NCBI GenBank assembly: GCA_965263335.1
Contig: CBDHHE010000001.1
Location: forward strand, 2,728,001 to 2,792,000
DNA: 64,000 nt
Origin: Thermohalobaculum sp965263335
GTDB taxonomy: Bacteria; Pseudomonadota; Alphaproteobacteria; Rhodobacterales; Rhodobacteraceae
Reading direction: 5' to 3'
Each line of letters begins with the position of its first letter. Positions within the stretch are counted from its first letter, which is position 1. The notes under the pieces are model-generated. The model did no database searches and was not told the DNA's origin. It saw only the letters and a list, made by a program, of their open reading frames with translations. Below are positions 8,220 through 16,667 of the stretch, in pieces. Both the position numbers and the translations under genes were made by a program.

Positions 8220-8642
8220 CTAGTGCTCCTGGCGTGCGCCCTCGGGAACATGTGAGGCCGTGGAGATTTGATCGATGAGACAAAGGGCGCGGATGCGCAC
8301 GTCCGGATCGGAAATCTTGGCGAAACTGTTCAGGAGCCAGAGTTTCTGGTAGTCCACTTCGAAGCCGCTGGCACCATTGCGCCGCATCGAGGTCGGCTCG
8401 GGACGAAGCATCGTGTCCATCGCGCGCTGATGCCCGTCAAAGAAGAACGAGAGCGGTGCGGATAGCGCGCGACATATCCGAAACAACGTTGAGACCCGCA
8501 CGCTCTCGCGGCCGGTTTCGTAGTCGGTGAGTGATGTGTCCGGCACACCAACCTCTGCAGCGAGCTGCTCGATGGTCATACCCTTCTCGAGCCGACGGGC
8601 ACGGATGCGGCCGCCGACCATGTCATTGATGTCGTGAATCAT
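8220..8642 (-). CDS. XRE-family helix-turn-helix regulator
   Basis: A 140-aa protein with an N-terminal lambda-repressor-like HTH (GGRIRARRLEKGMTIEQLAAEVGVPDTSLTDYETGRESVRVSTLFRICRAL is the domain span, residues about 9-58; the key part is TIEQLAAEVGV-x-LTDYETGR). The C-terminal half is a family-specific extension without a known sensor motif. I chose ATG 8642; a GTG at 8672 adds ten residues. It is convergent with the SDR gene, with 9 bp between stops. Its target is unknown, possibly itself or the FeeM-like genes upstream. Confidence 0.8.
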   Translation of the reverse strand: MIHDINDMVGGRIRARRLEKGMTIEQLAAEVGVPDTSLTDYETGRESVRVSTLFRICRALSAPLSFFFDGHQRAMDTMLRPEPTSMRRNGASGFEVDYQKLWLLNSFAKISDPDVRIRALCLIDQISTASHVPEGARQEH

Positions 8643-8718
8643 CCGCTTCTGCCCTGTCTCAAAACCGTACACACGTTTTCGTTGCAGAGCTTAGCGGTGA
8701 ACGAACCTGCACGCTAGT

Positions 8719-8736
8719 CGCTGCGTATGCGCAGCG
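8719..8736. promoter_or_regulatory. Perfect hairpin/palindrome upstream of XRE gene
   Basis: CGCTGCG (8719-8725), TATG, CGCAGCG (8730-8736). It lies between the stop of the small 64-aa frame and the XRE start on the same strand, so it could terminate the former or serve as an operator for the latter. There is no T-run on the minus strand. Confidence 0.4.
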
Positions 8737-8768
8737 TTTGAACTGATATTAATAGACAAAGTATCCAA

Positions 8769-8963
8769 TCAGTATTTATGCCGCTCCCTTGAGAATGGCA
8801 CAACATTGTCTCCGTCATCTTCAAATTCTGCCTGCGCCATGGCGGCGAGGGCGTCGTCGATGTGCCGTATGGGTTCGATCATGTCATTACGATTCATCTC
8901 ACTTCGAACGTAGACAAGCATACGAATTAAGGCAGATACTTCGCTTTCTCGACATTCTCGCAT
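8769..8963 (-). CDS. Small hypothetical protein, 64 aa
   Basis: A short acidic protein on the minus strand, upstream of the XRE gene. Its C-terminal half (IRHIDDALAAMAQAEFEDDG, then NVVPFSRERHKY) looks like real alphaproteobacterial coding sequence with a helical amphipathic stretch. The start is unsure: Met codons at 8963, 8921 and 8897 are all possible and none has a strong ribosome site. No family recognised. Confidence 0.4.
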   Translation of the reverse strand: MRECRESEVSALIRMLVYVRSEMNRNDMIEPIRHIDDALAAMAQAEFEDDGDNVVPFSRERHKY

Positions 8964-9542
8964 TTTGACACGCTTTCTTCGCAGTTCCTCACTGTCCGGA
9001 ATCGGTCCAGCCAGCTCGAAGTACCACTAGGTAGAGCATGCTCTGCGGGGATCGAACAACCCAAATTGCACGCCAAAGGGCCCATGGTGCTGCTTTTATG
9101 CAGCGCCGAGCATATATCAGAACGTGAAACCTCCACCCCGAAGGTTACTGAATCACGAATTGATTCCTCATATGCAGGATCACCGGCCAATCCGCAGAAG
9201 GTGATTCCGTGTTGCCCGCTCCGGTCCAGAGCACCGCGAAACTCGGAATTCGAGAAACATGAAGGCTCTGGGTGGTCGAAGACGGGCTCACTGATGCGCG
9301 GACGGCAACTGCGGTTCCAGCAGGTCAATGCGCCCCCACCGCGCTCTGTGTAGCGTGAGAAAGCAAGCCGAACTCTGAATGTGCGCGCCTCGGTCACGAA
9401 TGCTGCGAGCGCGTCCAGTGCGTGGGTCGGAATGCTTTGCCGTGCCTCCGGAGCGACAAACGCTCCGAAGACCACGAGCATCGGTGTTGTTCGACGGAAC
9501 ACCGCCGGAGCTGGAAAGACGATCACCCCCATGGTCGGCCTC
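8964..9542. other. Intergenic region, 579 bp
   Basis: No convincing gene. Frames across it (for example 8927-9532 minus, 9066-9353 plus) lack motifs and ribosome sites. Base composition is visibly more A/T-rich than the flanks. It may carry decayed sequence and the promoter of the small upstream protein. Confidence 0.5.
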
Positions 9543-10187
9543 CTATTCGGCTGCTATTGCGAAATCGCGTGAAGGCGCTGTCACGGCCCTGTCTATTGAT
9601 GCCTCCAGCACACCCGGCCGGTCCCAGTCTCCCTCAGGCCTGATCAAGTGGTACGGATCGACTTCGAGCGTGATCGCATCATCGGGCGCCGGGTTCTCGC
9701 AGATCATCTCAGTGTAGGAGTAGTCGGAGAACACCAGCGAGCGGCTGCCTTCATAAACCTTGAAGCCGAACATTCTCCAAAGCGGGATCAACTCGTCGCG
9801 TGCATGGCCGTATATACGGTTGAATCCCTTCCGATTGCAGAATCGGATGCCCTCGCGAATGGTGCGGAACGCGATGCGGGACTTGCGGTACTCGTGGCGC
9901 ACTGCAAGCCGCTCCATCTTGGCAAAGCTGCCGAAATAGCGAACCCGGAGGCAGGCTGCAGGCTCTCGCCCCACATAGCCAATAAAGTGGGTGGCCGTGA
10001 AATCATTGCCGTCGAATTCCTCTTCGTAGGGGCAACTCTGCTCCGCCATGTACACGGCCGCCCGGATGGCGGTAATCTTCATCATGTCCTCGATGTTGCG
10101 CACGACACGGACACTCAAGGCCCCTTTCGAACGCAAAGTCGTGATCTGTTCGGCAGCATCGACAAATCCGGCTTGACCATCGGGCAT
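9543..10187 (-). CDS. GNAT / N-acyl amino acid synthase (FeeM)-like protein
   Basis: A 214-aa protein of the GNAT/autoinducer-synthase fold. The core runs from VRVVRNIEDMMKITAIRAAVYMAEQ through ACLRVRYFGSFAKMERLAVRHEYRKSRI, the CoA/acyl-carrier binding region, to RIYGHARDELIPLWRMFGFKVYEGS. This arrangement resembles FeeM-type N-acyl amino acid synthases and LuxI relatives. ATG 10187 is preceded by AAGGAG with 8-nt spacing, excluding the longer frame. It follows a second GNAT-like gene on the same strand. Product unknown; it could make an acylated signal or modify a small molecule. Confidence 0.65.
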   Translation of the reverse strand: MPDGQAGFVDAAEQITTLRSKGALSVRVVRNIEDMMKITAIRAAVYMAEQSCPYEEEFDGNDFTATHFIGYVGREPAACLRVRYFGSFAKMERLAVRHEYRKSRIAFRTIREGIRFCNRKGFNRIYGHARDELIPLWRMFGFKVYEGSRSLVFSDYSYTEMICENPAPDDAITLEVDPYHLIRPEGDWDRPGVLEASIDRAVTAPSRDFAIAAE

Positions 10188-10227
10188 CACATTTCTCCTT
10201 GTCGGATGGTTTGAGCTATAGAAGTGG

Positions 10228-10818
10228 TCAGGACGCGGAACGGTTTGCGAACCGCACATATCGGTGGAGCTCGGGGATGTGTGAATCCTCGACCCGCACA
10301 AATCCTGTGGCGAGCATGATTTGACGCCCGGACACAGTGGAGCCGCTGCCGTAGAGATCGGCCGAGCGATACTCTGGTTTCTGAAGATGCTCTGCGATCA
10401 GCGTCACTGCAGCGACCGCAACTCCAGGCGCGTAGACGGCCCAGTGATAAACCGCAGCAACGGGCCCGTCGCGCTGAGCCATGTGCTCGTCCTGAGGATC
10501 CAGACCGCTGAAGCCGCCACCATGCAAAGCGCGCTCACCCGCCGAACTGAGCATGATCATCGCGTAGAGACCAACTTGGCAGCCGTCCTCGGCACTGGCG
10601 ATCGACCAGATGTTGTCAGGACGAGTTCTGCGAACATGTTCGCAAACGTCGAGTGGGGCGATCCGGCCATCAAACGCGTCTGAGAGTGTCGGGTAGATCC
10701 CAGCCAGATCTGAAGCGCTCGCTGATGCTATTTTGACGCGGTTTCGACTGCGCATACGCGGGAGCGCGTCGAATTCCTTGCGCGAGCGGCGCGGAACCAC
10801 AACGAGAGGAGGGCTCAT
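10228..10818 (-). CDS. Hypothetical protein, possibly GNAT-like, partner of the FeeM-like gene
   Basis: A 196-aa protein ending 41 nt before the FeeM-like start, so probably co-transcribed. The stretch VKIASASASDLAGIYPTL at the start and the later LIAEHLQKPEYRSADLYGSG, then GRQIMLATGFVRVED, are reminiscent of an acetyltransferase fold in which a late strand and turn hold acetyl-CoA, but the diagnostic R/Q-x-x-G-x-G/A loop is not seen. It has no signal peptide or membrane segment. Divergent from a LysR gene, which may regulate the pair. Function unknown. Confidence 0.6.
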   Translation of the reverse strand: MSPPLVVVPRRSRKEFDALPRMRSRNRVKIASASASDLAGIYPTLSDAFDGRIAPLDVCEHVRRTRPDNIWSIASAEDGCQVGLYAMIMLSSAGERALHGGGFSGLDPQDEHMAQRDGPVAAVYHWAVYAPGVAVAAVTLIAEHLQKPEYRSADLYGSGSTVSGRQIMLATGFVRVEDSHIPELHRYVRFANRSAS

Positions 10819-10929
10819 TTTTGCACTAATTTGTTCAAAGTTTTACCGCTCTTGCACTTCATGGTGGAAATCGTAGTCCGATCCATGCATGTTGGCAGCA
10901 CAGCGAAAGCAGACAGGGGCGATGCGTAA

Positions 10930-11958
10930 ATGCAGCGGGTATTTGCTCAAACCGCGAGATGTGATCCTTCGTGGGATGATCTCAAACTCTTTCTCGCATG
11001 CGCACGCACTCTCAGTTTTCGTCAGGCAGCTAAGTCGCTTGGTCTCACTTCCTCGACAGTCGTTCGCCGAATTGGGCGCCTCGAGGCACAGCTCGGGTTC
11101 GCGTTGTTCGAACGTCTCCCGAACGGTGTTCAGCTCACACGCGAGGCGACAAAGCTCGTATCGAGCCTGAATCAGATCGAGCAGGGCGCATTTGACTTCC
11201 AACGCCGTGTCGAGACCTTCGATCCGCACAAGCGTGGTTTTGCACGCATTTCGGCAACCGAGGGCATCGGGTCTTACTGGCTGATGCCGCGGCTTGTAGA
11301 GTTTCAACGGTCCAACCCAATGATGGTGATTGACCTGTCCTGCTCGGAGACGTGCGCGGACGTGGCCCGGATGGAAGCGGATCTGGCGGTGCAGTTCGCC
11401 GAGCCGACAAATCCCAATGTGGTTCGGGTACGCCTTGGCTCGCTGCATGTGTACCCATATGCCTCGCGCAGATATGTCGAGACATACGGCACGCCGGACA
11501 GCGCCAACGACATGCTCGATCACCGTCTGGTCGACCAGTTCGGTCCGCAGCTGGATGGCGGGGCTTGGCCGCGTTACCTCGGGATCGAAGACATCGAAGG
11601 CATCGTTGGTATCCGGACGAACTCGAGCGCCGCGCACTTCTATGCCATCGAGCGCGGTGCCGGGATCGGTGGTTTGCCGACGTTCGCGTCCGCACTGGGC
11701 TCCAATCTCGTTCCGATAGACATTGGCATCCATCACCGTATGGACATCTGGATGACGTATCACCCGGATGCCAAGCGCACGCCGCGGATCGCCACGATGA
11801 TCGAGTGGATGATGGCCTCCTTTGACCAAACGAAATACCCCTGGTTTCGAGACGAGTTCATTCACCCTGATGAGTTTGACAATTTCGACAGCCACGACTG
11901 GCAGACAAACCAGTTCAAAGGTTATGCCAGCGCCGGATACTATCGCGAAATTTCCTGA
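10930..11958 (+). CDS. LysR-family transcriptional regulator
   Basis: A 342-aa regulator with an N-terminal winged HTH (WDDLKLFLACARTLSFRQAA, then LTSSTVVRRIGRLEAQLG) and a LysR effector domain. It has an unusually acidic, aromatic C-terminal tail (DEFIHPDEFDNFDSHDW) of about 40 residues beyond the normal domain. It is divergent from the GNAT-like pair across 111 bp and 21 bp upstream of an MFS exporter gene on the same strand, so it probably controls both. Confidence 0.86.
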   Translation: MQRVFAQTARCDPSWDDLKLFLACARTLSFRQAAKSLGLTSSTVVRRIGRLEAQLGFALFERLPNGVQLTREATKLVSSLNQIEQGAFDFQRRVETFDPHKRGFARISATEGIGSYWLMPRLVEFQRSNPMMVIDLSCSETCADVARMEADLAVQFAEPTNPNVVRVRLGSLHVYPYASRRYVETYGTPDSANDMLDHRLVDQFGPQLDGGAWPRYLGIEDIEGIVGIRTNSSAAHFYAIERGAGIGGLPTFASALGSNLVPIDIGIHHRMDIWMTYHPDAKRTPRIATMIEWMMASFDQTKYPWFRDEFIHPDEFDNFDSHDWQTNQFKGYASAGYYREIS

Positions 11959-11979
11959 AGCCACCTCTGGTCATGATTT

Positions 11980-13164
11980 GTGAGTGAGCCTCGTGCGGCA
12001 CCTCGTGCCACACCGTACGTTTTGGCAGGGTGCACGGCAGTTAGTATTCTGTCGACCGATCTCTTTGCGCCGAGTGTCCCTCATTTGCCGGCAGCATTCA
12101 CCACGGATGTGCATACGGCACAGCTGACGATCAGCCTGAACCTCGCTGCCTACGCGCTGGCACAACTGTTCCATGGACCTCTCGCCGACCGGCTTGGTCG
12201 CAGGCGCATGATACTCGGCGCGTTCATGGTTTTCGCGGTCGTGTCGGGTGCCTGCGCCCTCGCAGTGACGATCGAAATGCTGATCGCCGGGCGTATTTTG
12301 CAGGGGGTGTTCTCAAGCGTGCCTTCCGTCGTCATCGTGCTGATCATACGCGAGCTGTACAAGGAGCACGCGGCAGTTCGTGTCATGGCACTCTACGGCG
12401 CAGCGCTTGGCCTTGCGCCGGCGATCGGCCCTCTTGTTGGCGGCTATCTCCACATCTGGTTTGGTTGGAGCGCGGGATTCTGGATCATCGCCGGACTGGC
12501 GATGATCATGGCGCTGTGTGTACGCAGTTATGTGCCCGAGACGCTGACAGAACGAAAGCCGCTCAGGTTCGACAATGCCATTGGCGCCTATGTCGGACTG
12601 CTCCGGCGACGTGACTACCTAGCTGCGATGGCGCCGCTGGCTCTGATCTTCGGCGCACTCTTCGCCTTTGTAACGACCGGGCCGGTGATCTTCATCGATC
12701 TGTTGGACGTGCCGACCGAACGCTATGGGCTTTCATATCTGCTGATCGTTGTTGCCTATGTCACCGGGACATTCATCTCAAGTCGACTGGCAGGCAGGTT
12801 GAGCGCGCGAGAGCTCATGAACACAGCGATCCTGATCGCCTTGGCCGGCAGCGCGCTGCTCGTGACGCCAAGTCTCATGGGCCACACCGGGGTTCCTGCG
12901 ATTTTGACCGGAATGACCGTTTTCGGCGTCGGGCTGGGCATCATCTTGTCCTCGGCGCCCATCGTTGTCCTCGACAGTGCCGGAAGTCTGCCCCAAGGTC
13001 CCGCATCTGCACTGTTGGGCTCGTGCCAGCTTGGCGCAGCGGCGCTTGCAGGTCTTTTCTCCGGCAGCTTCTACGCAGGCTCGGCCCTGTCGATGAACCT
13101 CACCATCGCTGGGTTCGTGTCATTGGGCGCCGTGGCCTTTTGGGGTCTATCGCGGGCCAGATGA
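11980..13164 (+). CDS. Bcr/CflA-type MFS drug exporter
   Basis: A 394-aa inner-membrane transporter with about 12 hydrophobic helices. The Bcr/CflA family is indicated by STDLFAPSVPHLPAAF in the first loop, QLFHGPLADRLGRRRMIL (motif A) and the motif-C-like ALGLAPAIGPLVGGYL. These proteins expel drugs or small metabolites with proton antiport. The start is GTG at 11980, 21 nt after the LysR stop. The neighbouring acyltransferase-like genes make export of their product a reasonable guess. Confidence 0.88.
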   Translation: MSEPRAAPRATPYVLAGCTAVSILSTDLFAPSVPHLPAAFTTDVHTAQLTISLNLAAYALAQLFHGPLADRLGRRRMILGAFMVFAVVSGACALAVTIEMLIAGRILQGVFSSVPSVVIVLIIRELYKEHAAVRVMALYGAALGLAPAIGPLVGGYLHIWFGWSAGFWIIAGLAMIMALCVRSYVPETLTERKPLRFDNAIGAYVGLLRRRDYLAAMAPLALIFGALFAFVTTGPVIFIDLLDVPTERYGLSYLLIVVAYVTGTFISSRLAGRLSARELMNTAILIALAGSALLVTPSLMGHTGVPAILTGMTVFGVGLGIILSSAPIVVLDSAGSLPQGPASALLGSCQLGAAALAGLFSGSFYAGSALSMNLTIAGFVSLGAVAFWGLSRAR

Positions 13165-13250
13165 GTTTCGCGGTATTGCGGACTTGGACCCACCGCTTGT
13201 TCCGGCTTAAAGTTGAACACGGCATCCGCAGGACGGAGCGAGGGAGGATC

Positions 13251-13823
13251 ATGGCACTCAAATTTCGTATGTTGATATTGCCGGCGCTGCTGCTGGCGGT
13301 CTCGCCCAGCCCGGAAGCGGCGGCTGATGAAATCGAGGACTCTATCGAGGCGGCCCTGGAGGCTTACCTTGCGGGCGACATAAAGCTCGCAAAGGAGGAA
13401 CTCGACTTTGCGGCTCAGCTGATGGCGCAACTGAAGGCTGAGGGGCTCAGCGGTTTCCTGCCGGAACCGCTCAGTGGATGGGACCGACAGGATGAGGACA
13501 CCACACAGTCGGCCAGCGCTTTCGGCGGCGGACTGATGGCGCAAGCCAACTATTCGAACGGGTCCGAGCGGGTCGAAATCCAGTTGATGGCTGACAATCA
13601 AATCGTCACGGCAATGGGTGCCATGTTCTCCAATGCCGCCCTGATGGGTGCGATGGGCAAGGTGAAGCGCATCAATCGGGAAAAGGTTGTGATCACCAAT
13701 CAGGGTGAGCTGCAGACCCTGATCAACAATCGCATCATGATCCAGATTAGCGGCTCGGCAGATGTGGAGGTGAAGGAGGCCTACTTCGCCGCAATCGACA
13801 TCGAGGGGCTCAAGGATTTCTGA
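13251..13823 (+). CDS. Secreted hypothetical protein, 190 aa
   Basis: A periplasmic protein with a signal peptide (MALKFRMLILPALLLAVSPS..AAADE, cleavage near residue 25). The mature part begins with an acidic amphipathic helix (EIEDSIEAALEAYLAGDIKLAKEELDFAAQLM), followed by a beta-rich domain containing MADNQIVTAMGAMFSN and NREKVVITNQGELQTLINN. ATG 13251 is preceded by GGGAGG at good spacing; the longer frame from 13023 lies in the MFS coding region. No family that I can name. It ends 132 bp from a convergent gene. Confidence 0.75.
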   Translation: MALKFRMLILPALLLAVSPSPEAAADEIEDSIEAALEAYLAGDIKLAKEELDFAAQLMAQLKAEGLSGFLPEPLSGWDRQDEDTTQSASAFGGGLMAQANYSNGSERVEIQLMADNQIVTAMGAMFSNAALMGAMGKVKRINREKVVITNQGELQTLINNRIMIQISGSADVEVKEAYFAAIDIEGLKDF

Positions 13824-13955
13824 GTTTGCACCCGTTGCCAGAATCTAAAGCGGCGCGTTCTGCTTGAACATCGGGCACGTCCAGACAGATGGGCGTGCCT
13901 ACCTGTCGTAGCACGCGCTACGCGGCACTGATGACAAATCCCCTGTTCGCAGGGT

Positions 13956-15575
13956 TCAGGCTCGGGACCGCCACGCTGCCCAGTCTTCGGGAGTATCAAG
14001 GTCAACAAGCGCGGCCGCCGATGACAATGCCACGTCAACGACAAACTCGGCGTGTTCAGCGACAACAGCGCGCGCGCCGGTATCACCTTCAAGTGCACCC
14101 AGCGCTTCGAAGAAGCGGCGCCCAAAGAGCACGGGATGGCCAGGCGTCCCGTCAGCGGCAGTTGCACGCACGATTGCCCTGCCCTCATCCGGATCAAATG
14201 CCGCGAGCAGCCGATCGACATCTTTCGCGGTCACGCCCGGCATATCGGCAAGCATCACCAGCACGCCATCCACCTGAGCGCCGAGCGCGCGAATCCCGGC
14301 TGAGAGCGAAGTGCCCATCCCTTCGGCGGCTCGCGAGTTTTCAACCAACGTCACTGGCGCCTCGGCCAGCGCTGCCCTGCGCGCCGTGTCGTCCGGGCGC
14401 AGCACACATGTCACGCTGTCCACGCCGCTCGCGGACAGAACCCCCGCTGTATGTGCGATAAGCGGCTGTCCTGACACCGTCTCGAGAAGCTTGTCACGCC
14501 CGCGCATCCGGGTTGAGCCACCCGCCGCGAGCATGAGGGCCGCAATCTCGGGACGGCGCGGTGCGCTCGCACCGCCGCCGCGCGGTTCGGGGCGAGATGG
14601 AATCTCCTTGAGAAGCCCGCCGACTCCCATTCTTGAAATCTCTGCGCTCGACACCTCAAGCCCGCAGGCGAGCCGTTCGAGCACCCAATCAGCCCCGTTG
14701 AGACGGGGCGAGCGCGCACAACCGGGCAATCCCAGCACCGGGCGTCCTTCACGTGTGCCCAGAAAAAGCAGGTTGCCAGGATCAACCGGCATACCAAAAC
14801 GGATCAGCTGACCGCCGGATGACATGAGCGCAGCAGGCCCAACATCTGACCGATCAGAGGTTGCCGAGCCCGTAAGGATCAGCGTCAGATCACCCACAGC
14901 CTCGGCCATGGCAGCTGACAAAGTGTGGATTTCGTGCGCCACCACCAGCTCCTGCACCTCATGAATCCCAAGCGCCGTGAGCCTGGCACGAACCGCATCC
15001 GCACCTTTCGAAACAAGCTTGTCGGCCATGCCCGGCGTGCGGGTTAAGATCAGCGTCGCCGAGCGAACCGCAAGCGGGTGAAGACAGAGCGCTCCCCGGC
15101 CCTCGAGCATGCGCTCCACAGCCGCGACAGAGCTGTCGGGGGCGCCATACGGAATGATCTTGACGGTCGCGACCATCTGGCGGGCTGCGACGCGGGTGCA
15201 ATCCGGAAGGGTCGCGAGCGTGATCGCCTCGTCGACCTCGTTGGCACGCCCGACCGCCGGTGCATCAACACCAAGCACGCCGGGCGCTTCAGCGTAGACA
15301 TTGGCCCGGCCGGTAAAGGGAGCGGCGATCGAAAGCCCGGCACGCGCCGCATCCGGAACCAGCGCTGCCGCAACACGAGCGGCTGCCGCATCCTCGCCGA
15401 GGTCCCCTGCTTCGGGACGTGCCACCGTCACCTCGTCAAACCCCGCCGCGGCAAGCGTTGCGACGTCAGAGGCGGACAAAACTCGTCCCTTCTTCAGCCG
15501 ACGGCCACCAACACCCAGCGAATGCGCAAGAATTGCACCCTCGGCCTCGGCCAGCAGAACCGGTCCAAACTTCAC
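13956..15575 (-). CDS. Molybdopterin-binding/MoeA-like domain fused to MocA-type nucleotidyltransferase
   Basis: A 539-aa cytoplasmic fusion for late molybdenum-cofactor maturation. Residues 1 to about 330 are a MoaB/MoeA-like molybdopterin-binding domain (ILTGSATSDRSDVGPAAL, PVLGLPGCARSPRLNGADWVLERL). Residues about 345-530 are a MobA-like transferase with LMLAAGGSTRMRGRDKLL and LVMLADMPG, expected to cytidylate the cofactor for xanthine-oxidase-family enzymes. The start overlaps the xdhC stop by 4 bp. Together with xdhC, coxD and coxE it forms a maturation operon for a CO-dehydrogenase-like molybdenum hydroxylase. Confidence 0.88.
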   Translation of the reverse strand: MKFGPVLLAEAEGAILAHSLGVGGRRLKKGRVLSASDVATLAAAGFDEVTVARPEAGDLGEDAAAARVAAALVPDAARAGLSIAAPFTGRANVYAEAPGVLGVDAPAVGRANEVDEAITLATLPDCTRVAARQMVATVKIIPYGAPDSSVAAVERMLEGRGALCLHPLAVRSATLILTRTPGMADKLVSKGADAVRARLTALGIHEVQELVVAHEIHTLSAAMAEAVGDLTLILTGSATSDRSDVGPAALMSSGGQLIRFGMPVDPGNLLFLGTREGRPVLGLPGCARSPRLNGADWVLERLACGLEVSSAEISRMGVGGLLKEIPSRPEPRGGGASAPRRPEIAALMLAAGGSTRMRGRDKLLETVSGQPLIAHTAGVLSASGVDSVTCVLRPDDTARRAALAEAPVTLVENSRAAEGMGTSLSAGIRALGAQVDGVLVMLADMPGVTAKDVDRLLAAFDPDEGRAIVRATAADGTPGHPVLFGRRFFEALGALEGDTGARAVVAEHAEFVVDVALSSAAALVDLDTPEDWAAWRSRA

Positions 15576-16597
15576 GCCGCTGCCTCTGCACTCTCGCCGA
15601 TGCCACCCGGGCGCGTGGCGGGCCGACGAAGGCGCTCGGTAAGCTCGGCCATCACGGCGATGGCGATCTCAGCAGGTGAGCGCGCGCCGATGTCCAACCC
15701 AATCGGTGCATCGATCCGCGCGATCTGACTGTCTGTGAAGCCCGCGTCGGTCAGCCGTGAGACACGTTTGGCATGTGTTCGGGTGGACCCAAGCGCCCCG
15801 ATGTAGAAGACCGGGCTGGCAATCGCGGAAGCCAACGCCGGATCATCAAGCTTCGGATCATGGGTCAATGTGACGACGGCTGTGCGATGGTCGAGACCAT
15901 GAGACGCAAGCGCTGCATCCGGCCACTCGTGCACGAGCCGTTCGCCGGGAAACCGTGTCACGCTTGCAAACGCCTCGCGGGGATCAATGACTGTCACGTC
16001 ATAGCCCGCACTGTTGGCAATCTCACAGAGGGGTTGGGCGATGTGCGCGCCACCGATGATTGCAAGGCGAAGCGGCGGGTTCACAACTTGCACGAAACGC
16101 GCGGGCGTGTCGGCGTCGAACCCGGACTGATCGGCATCGAATCGTGCGGGCAGATCGTCATACCCGAGCAGACGCCGGCTCCAGGTGTTTGTGTCTGTCT
16201 CAACAGCGATGCCGCGTCTCGCTGCACGAGCGTCACTCACGGCCTCGAGCAGTTCCGCGCTGATCCCTGTTCCAACGCCCACCGGTTCGACCATCACCCG
16301 GATCGTTCCGCCACAGGCAAGTCCCACCGCGAATGCATCGTCGTCGGAGACGCCAAACTCAAGGATACGACAGCGCCCGTCTTCCAGTGCTTCAAGCGCT
16401 TCGGCAACGACGGCGCCCTCGACACAGCCACCTGAAACCGAACCTGTCATCTCGGCCTCGCCTGACACCGCAAGCTGTGCACCGACCGGGCGGGGGGCAG
16501 AACCCCACGTCTGCACGACCGTGGCCAAAGCCGCCTTTTTGCCCGCCCGGTGCCAGTCGAGCGCCTTTTCGGTGATCCGGTTGTGATCCGCGGTCAT
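15572..16597 (-). CDS. xdhC: XdhC/CoxF-family molybdenum hydroxylase maturation factor
   Basis: A 341-aa chaperone that inserts or sulphurates the molybdenum cofactor of xanthine-oxidase-family enzymes. It shows the N-terminal XdhC signature (TWGSAPRPVGAQLAV, GSVSGGCVEGAVV), a Rossmann domain (LAIIGGAHIAQPLCEIANSAG) and the C-terminal YIGALGSTRTHAKR, GLDIGARSPAEIAIAVMAEL. ATG 16597 follows GGAGG with 6-nt spacing. It overlaps the fusion gene downstream and follows coxE by 70 bp. Confidence 0.93.
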   Translation of the reverse strand: MTADHNRITEKALDWHRAGKKAALATVVQTWGSAPRPVGAQLAVSGEAEMTGSVSGGCVEGAVVAEALEALEDGRCRILEFGVSDDDAFAVGLACGGTIRVMVEPVGVGTGISAELLEAVSDARAARRGIAVETDTNTWSRRLLGYDDLPARFDADQSGFDADTPARFVQVVNPPLRLAIIGGAHIAQPLCEIANSAGYDVTVIDPREAFASVTRFPGERLVHEWPDAALASHGLDHRTAVVTLTHDPKLDDPALASAIASPVFYIGALGSTRTHAKRVSRLTDAGFTDSQIARIDAPIGLDIGARSPAEIAIAVMAELTERLRRPATRPGGIGESAEAAA

Positions 16598-16667
16598 TTG
16601 TTCCTCCAGGTGTTGCTCCGGAAGCCGTTGTCTCCAAGGTAGGCACTTCCGCGCCATGCGCCAAGGA

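Noticed and set aside
8927..9532. Minus-strand frame of 201 aa upstream of the small gene
   Set aside because: Contains many Ser/Cys/Pro residues, no domain pattern, no ribosome site, and overlaps the 64-aa frame in another phase.
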